Source: Chloroflexota bacterium
Lineage (GTDB): Bacteria; Chloroflexota; Limnocylindria; QHBO01
Length of the DNA stretch: 22,995 nucleotides
Reading direction: 5' to 3'
Assembly (NCBI GenBank): GCA_013697395.1
Contig: JACCWY010000228.1
Span: 1 to 22,995 of the forward strand
The position numbers and the translations under genes were made by a program. This document shows, piece by piece, positions 17,904 to 22,995 of the stretch. How positions within the stretch are numbered: the stretch's first letter is position 1; every line of letters starts with the position of its first letter. The notes beneath the pieces were generated by a model that saw only the letters and a list, made by a program, of their open reading frames with translations, had not been told where the DNA came from and searched no databases.

Positions 17904-18870
17904 CGGCTCGGTCGAGCTCTCGTTCGCACTCGGCGAGCACGCGCACCCCCGCCTCGGCCAGCGGCGCGTCGACACTGCAGCCTGCGGCCCGGGCATGCCC
18001 TCCCCCGCCGAAGGCGGAGGTGATCGCCACCGCATCCGCGCGCGCCGACGTGCGCACGCTGACGCGCGTGTGCGAGGAGTCCACCTCCTTGAACAGGACG
18101 GTGATGTCCGCACGCTTCGTCGTAGCCAGCAGGTCGATGAACCCCTCGGAGGCGACCGGGTCGGTCCCGGCCTCGGCAAGCATGGCGGTCGTCATGGCCG
18201 CGTGGACGATGCGCCCGTCACAGCGCTGCGCCATCCCCGCCATGATCCGGCCCCACAGGGCAAGCGTGCTGAATGGCTTGTCCGCGTAGATCGACCGGTG
18301 GATGGCCGACAGCGGCGCTCCGGCCTCGAGGAGGTCCGCGGCGACGCGGAGCGTGCGCGGCGTCGCGTTTGGATGAGAGAAGGTGTGCGTGTCCTGCACG
18401 ATTCCGGCGGTCAGCACGGTGGCGATCTGGAGGTCGATCTCCAGACCCAGGTCCGGGATGAGGAGCGCGACCATCTCGCACGTCGCCGCCGCGGCCGGAT
18501 CGACCCACGCGACGCTGGCCCCCTCCCCGTCGTTCGAGACGTGATGGTCGACGTTGATGATCCGCGCGCGGGCCAGCCAGTCCGCGGCGTCCGCAACCAC
18601 GGCACCCGTCCGGGAGAGCGGCCCGTCGACCACGATCGCCAGGTCCGGCTTGAGCTGTGGCGTGCGCCGCACATCGGCAGCACCGGGCAGGTCGACCAGC
18701 GATGGCGGCACCGGATCGGCGGCGACGACCTCCGCCTGCTTGCCGAGCCGCTCGGCGGCGATTCGCAGCGCCAGTGCAGAGCCGAGGGAGTCGGCGTCCG
18801 GGTTCTCGTGGCAGATGGCGGTGATGCGCGATGCGCCCCGGATCGCCTCGACAACGGCCTCGCGGCTCAC
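17887..18870 (-). CDS. nrnA: DHH/DHHA1 nanoRNase / pAp phosphatase
   Basis: A 327-aa DHH-superfamily phosphoesterase of the NrnA/RecJ-like type, which trims 2-5 nt RNA fragments to mononucleotides and in some species hydrolyses pAp. Motif I is HENPDADSLGS (His21, Asp25, Asp27), motif III is NVDHHVSN (Asp108-His109-His110), and the DHHA1 domain ends with GGGHARAAGC. The GTG at 18870 overlaps the rbfA stop in GTGA; the longer ATG start at 19074 would lie inside rbfA and adds a low-complexity Arg/Ala stretch, so it is rejected. The rbfA-nrnA-truB order is common in Gram-positive bacteria and Chloroflexota. Confidence 0.93.
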   Translation of the reverse strand: MSREAVVEAIRGASRITAICHENPDADSLGSALALRIAAERLGKQAEVVAADPVPPSLVDLPGAADVRRTPQLKPDLAIVVDGPLSRTGAVVADAADWLARARIINVDHHVSNDGEGASVAWVDPAAAATCEMVALLIPDLGLEIDLQIATVLTAGIVQDTHTFSHPNATPRTLRVAADLLEAGAPLSAIHRSIYADKPFSTLALWGRIMAGMAQRCDGRIVHAAMTTAMLAEAGTDPVASEGFIDLLATTKRADITVLFKEVDSSHTRVSVRTSARADAVAITSAFGGGGHARAAGCSVDAPLAEAGVRVLAECERELDRADARGR

Positions 18871-19217
18871 GGGCGGTTCTCGTTCTCGATCTCGCGCAGC
18901 AGCCGCAGGACTCGGTCGCCTGCCTCGATCGAGTCGTCGAGGCGGATGACCAGCTGCGGCACGTGGCGCACGGTCAGCCGCCCTCCGAGCTGGCGGCGGA
19001 GCCATGGCGCGGCATCGGTCAGAGCCTTCATCGTCTTCTGGCGTTCCACCTCGGTGCCCATGATGCTGACCCATACCTTGGCGGTGCCCAGGTCACGAGC
19101 GGTCTCGACGCGTGTGATCGTCGCGAACCCGAGGCGCGGGTCCTTCATCTCGCGCTGGAGCAGCTCGGCGAGCTCGGCTCGGATCTGGCTGTCGAGCCGA
19201 TCCGTACGCTGGCTCAT
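18867..19217 (-). CDS. rbfA: 30S ribosome-binding factor A
   Basis: RbfA helps mature the 30S subunit at the 16S 5' end (helix 1 region) and in cold adaptation. The 116-aa protein has RLDSQIRAELAELLQREMKD, DPRLGFATITRVE, KVWVSIMG, the APWLRRQLGGRLTVRHVPQL stretch and RLDDSIEAGDRVLRLL, all typical. Length is normal. The start lies three bases after the infB stop (TAGCCGATG), indicating translational coupling. Confidence 0.95.
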   Translation of the reverse strand: MSQRTDRLDSQIRAELAELLQREMKDPRLGFATITRVETARDLGTAKVWVSIMGTEVERQKTMKALTDAAPWLRRQLGGRLTVRHVPQLVIRLDDSIEAGDRVLRLLREIENENRP

Positions 19218-19220
19218 CGG

Positions 19221-21125
<1,905 letters not shown>

Positions 21126-21367
21126 GTGTCGTTCCCTCGAACTCGAGCGTTCCGGGCGCGGGCTCCGCGCCGAGCGCTCGCTTCACTGCGGCCGCGCTGC
21201 GCTCGCCGTCGCGGCAGGCCGCCTGCTGGCAGATGTATGTTCCGCGACCGGACACCCTTCCGGTCTCGTCGAGGCGGATGGAGCCGTCGACGGTCCGCAC
21301 GATCCGCGTCATCTCGCGCTTCGGGTTGACCTGGCGGCAGACGGCGCACGTGCGCGTCGGGACGTGG

Positions 21368-22519
<1,152 letters not shown>

Positions 22520-22559
22520 TGCGGCTCCTCGCTCCGCGCCGGATCAGAACACCCGGGAC

Positions 22560-22597
22560 AAACAAAGACGTGGGATGGCGAACCGACCCACGTCTGA
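22560..22597 (-). terminator. terminator-like hairpin in the nusA leader (possible attenuator)
   Basis: Read on the minus strand, AGACGTGGG pairs with CCCACGTCT (9 bp, 12-nt loop; 22568-22597) and is followed at once by TTGTTTGT (22560-22567). That is the form of an intrinsic terminator. It lies about 40 nt before the nusA start and downstream of the putative promoter, so it could act as an attenuator, and it could also end read-through from rseP. A second small hairpin (CTGAG/CTCAG, 22596-22608) abuts it and shares two bases with its 5' arm. Confidence 0.55.
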
Positions 22598-22645
22598 GGC
22601 ACTCAGTTCAAATGTTGGTCCGTCTGGCCGGCCGAACCGTGCTGG

Positions 22646-22651
22646 AGTATA
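22646..22651 (-). promoter_or_regulatory. candidate nusA operon promoter (-10 element)
   Basis: TATACT (5/6 to consensus) preceded by GGG on the minus strand. No convincing -35 is seen at 17-18 nt. A start near 22639 would give a leader of about 120 nt including the two hairpins. Confidence 0.35.
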
Positions 22652-22703
22652 CCCGATTGCCCCTTTCCGCGCCACGAGAGGAGCCGGACGGCCGCCTCGT
22701 ACC

Positions 22704-22763
22704 CTACGCCGTGAGGAGTATGAAGATCGCGAGCGGGATAAGGTAGACGTCAAGGTCGGCCAC
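22704..22763 (-). CDS. possible 19-aa hydrophobic peptide
   Basis: GTG at 22763 opens a 19-codon frame ending TAG: MADLDVYLIPLAIFILLTA. The residues after position 7 are almost all hydrophobic, enough for one membrane span, and 16 of 19 codons end in G or C, unlike the codons just upstream in the same frame. There is only a weak purine-rich sequence (GAGCGA) before the GTG. I do not recognise it; it may be chance. Confidence 0.2.
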   Translation of the reverse strand: MADLDVYLIPLAIFILLTA

Positions 22764-22849
22764 TCGCTCAGCGCCCTGGCCCGCATCATGCGCCGGAGCA
22801 CTGCGTCATGCGACGGGGACGCGCCGTGTGGCCAGCCAGGCCGTTGATC

Positions 22850-22995
22850 CTAGCCGCCGGTGAGCAGGCGCTGGATGTCCTGGATGCTGATCAGGATGAT
22901 GAGTGCCATGAGGACGGCGAAGCCGGTCAGGTAGATGAGTGCCTCGCGCTCCGCGGGCAGCTTGCGTCGACGTGCCGACTCGAGCAGGACGACCG
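22850..22995 (-). CDS. RseP-type site-2 (M50) metalloprotease, C-terminal fragment
   Basis: Only the last 47 codons lie in the window; the gene continues past the right edge. The visible part reads RRRKLPAEREALIYLTGF, then a hydrophobic helix (AVLMALIILISIQDIQRLL) and a TAG stop at 22850-22852. A basic loop with a K(L/I)P.ERE motif followed by a last membrane helix ending in QDI.RL is typical of the C-terminus of RseP/RasP intramembrane proteases, which cleave anti-sigma factors and signal-peptide remnants. Its position upstream of nusA also fits the common dxr-rseP-nusA neighbourhood. The active-site HExxH would lie outside the window. Confidence 0.75.
   Translation of the reverse strand, partial: VVLLESARRRKLPAEREALIYLTGFAVLMALIILISIQDIQRLLTGG

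Larger units (their letters stand above)
22520..22849 (-). other. 330-nt gap between rseP and nusA
   Basis: No conserved gene is visible in either strand; in particular no rimP remnant. The right part holds one possible 19-codon hydrophobic ORF (22704-22763). The left part holds a -10 element, two adjacent hairpins and the nusA ribosome-binding site. Apart from these I see nothing in it. Confidence 0.6.

Noticed and set aside
17904..18179. N-terminal extension of TruB
   Set aside because: It lies wholly inside the nanoRNase gene and reads as Arg/Ser/Pro-rich shadow sequence.
18871..19074. Longer start for the nanoRNase inside rbfA
   Set aside because: The added residues are low-complexity shadow of rbfA; the GTGA overlap start matches the family N-terminus.
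22568..22597. tRNA-like T-arm (GGTTCGCC loop in a GC stem) upstream of nusA
   Set aside because: No acceptor, D or anticodon arm can be folded around it; the flanking T-tract fits a terminator better.

Overview
The window is about 23 kb of very GC-rich, gene-dense bacterial chromosome. All genes but one lie on the minus strand. Gene content and protein style suggest a member of the Chloroflexota, possibly one of the uncultured high-GC soil or freshwater classes. The hints are a DUF6624 domain, a Chloroflexus-type GAF domain, an SPOUT methyltransferase with a YGRD..LGAATSAA motif 3, RNase J rather than RNase E, and a leaderless-type promoter. This placement is inference from memory; no rRNA or other marker is present to settle it.

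Read along the minus strand from the right edge, the layout is as follows. (1) The C-terminus of an RseP-type site-2 protease (22850 to the edge), then a 330-nt gap with a promoter, a leader with a terminator-like hairpin and one possible tiny ORF. (2) A tightly packed translation/transcription operon: nusA, ylxR (rnpM), infB, rbfA, a DHH nanoRNase (nrnA), truB, ribF and rpsO, mostly joined by 3-20 nt gaps or overlaps. (3) A nucleic-acid processing block: pnp, a family 4 uracil-DNA glycosylase and RNase J. (4) A division/shape block: ftsK, rodZ, yajQ. (5) pncC (cinA C-domain), murC, a small membrane protein, a frameshifted SAM methyltransferase and pirin. (6) A stand-alone GAF-domain gene and a small membrane protein. 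The latter converges on the only plus-strand gene, an RNA 2'-O-methyltransferase of the TrmH/SpoU type fused to an N-terminal DUF6624 domain and cut by the left edge.

Most of this is conserved housekeeping: nusA to pnp is a widely conserved bacterial order. rimP, normally between rseP and nusA, is absent from its usual place.

The standout is the polynucleotide phosphorylase. It is 869 aa rather than about 700 because a complete DnaQ-like DEDDh 3'-5' exonuclease domain, with all five catalytic residues, sits between its two RNase PH halves. If expressed as read, this is one polypeptide with both a phosphorolytic and a hydrolytic 3'-5' exonuclease. It is encoded beside RNase J and a few genes from a nanoRNase, so the window looks like an RNA-decay cluster with an unusual composite enzyme. 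Secondary points are the DUF6624-SPOUT fusion, a one-base frameshift in the methyltransferase gene, a GAF gene that seems to start at ATT behind a strong Shine-Dalgarno, a possible nusA attenuator, and a sliding-clamp-binding C-terminus on the uracil-DNA glycosylase.
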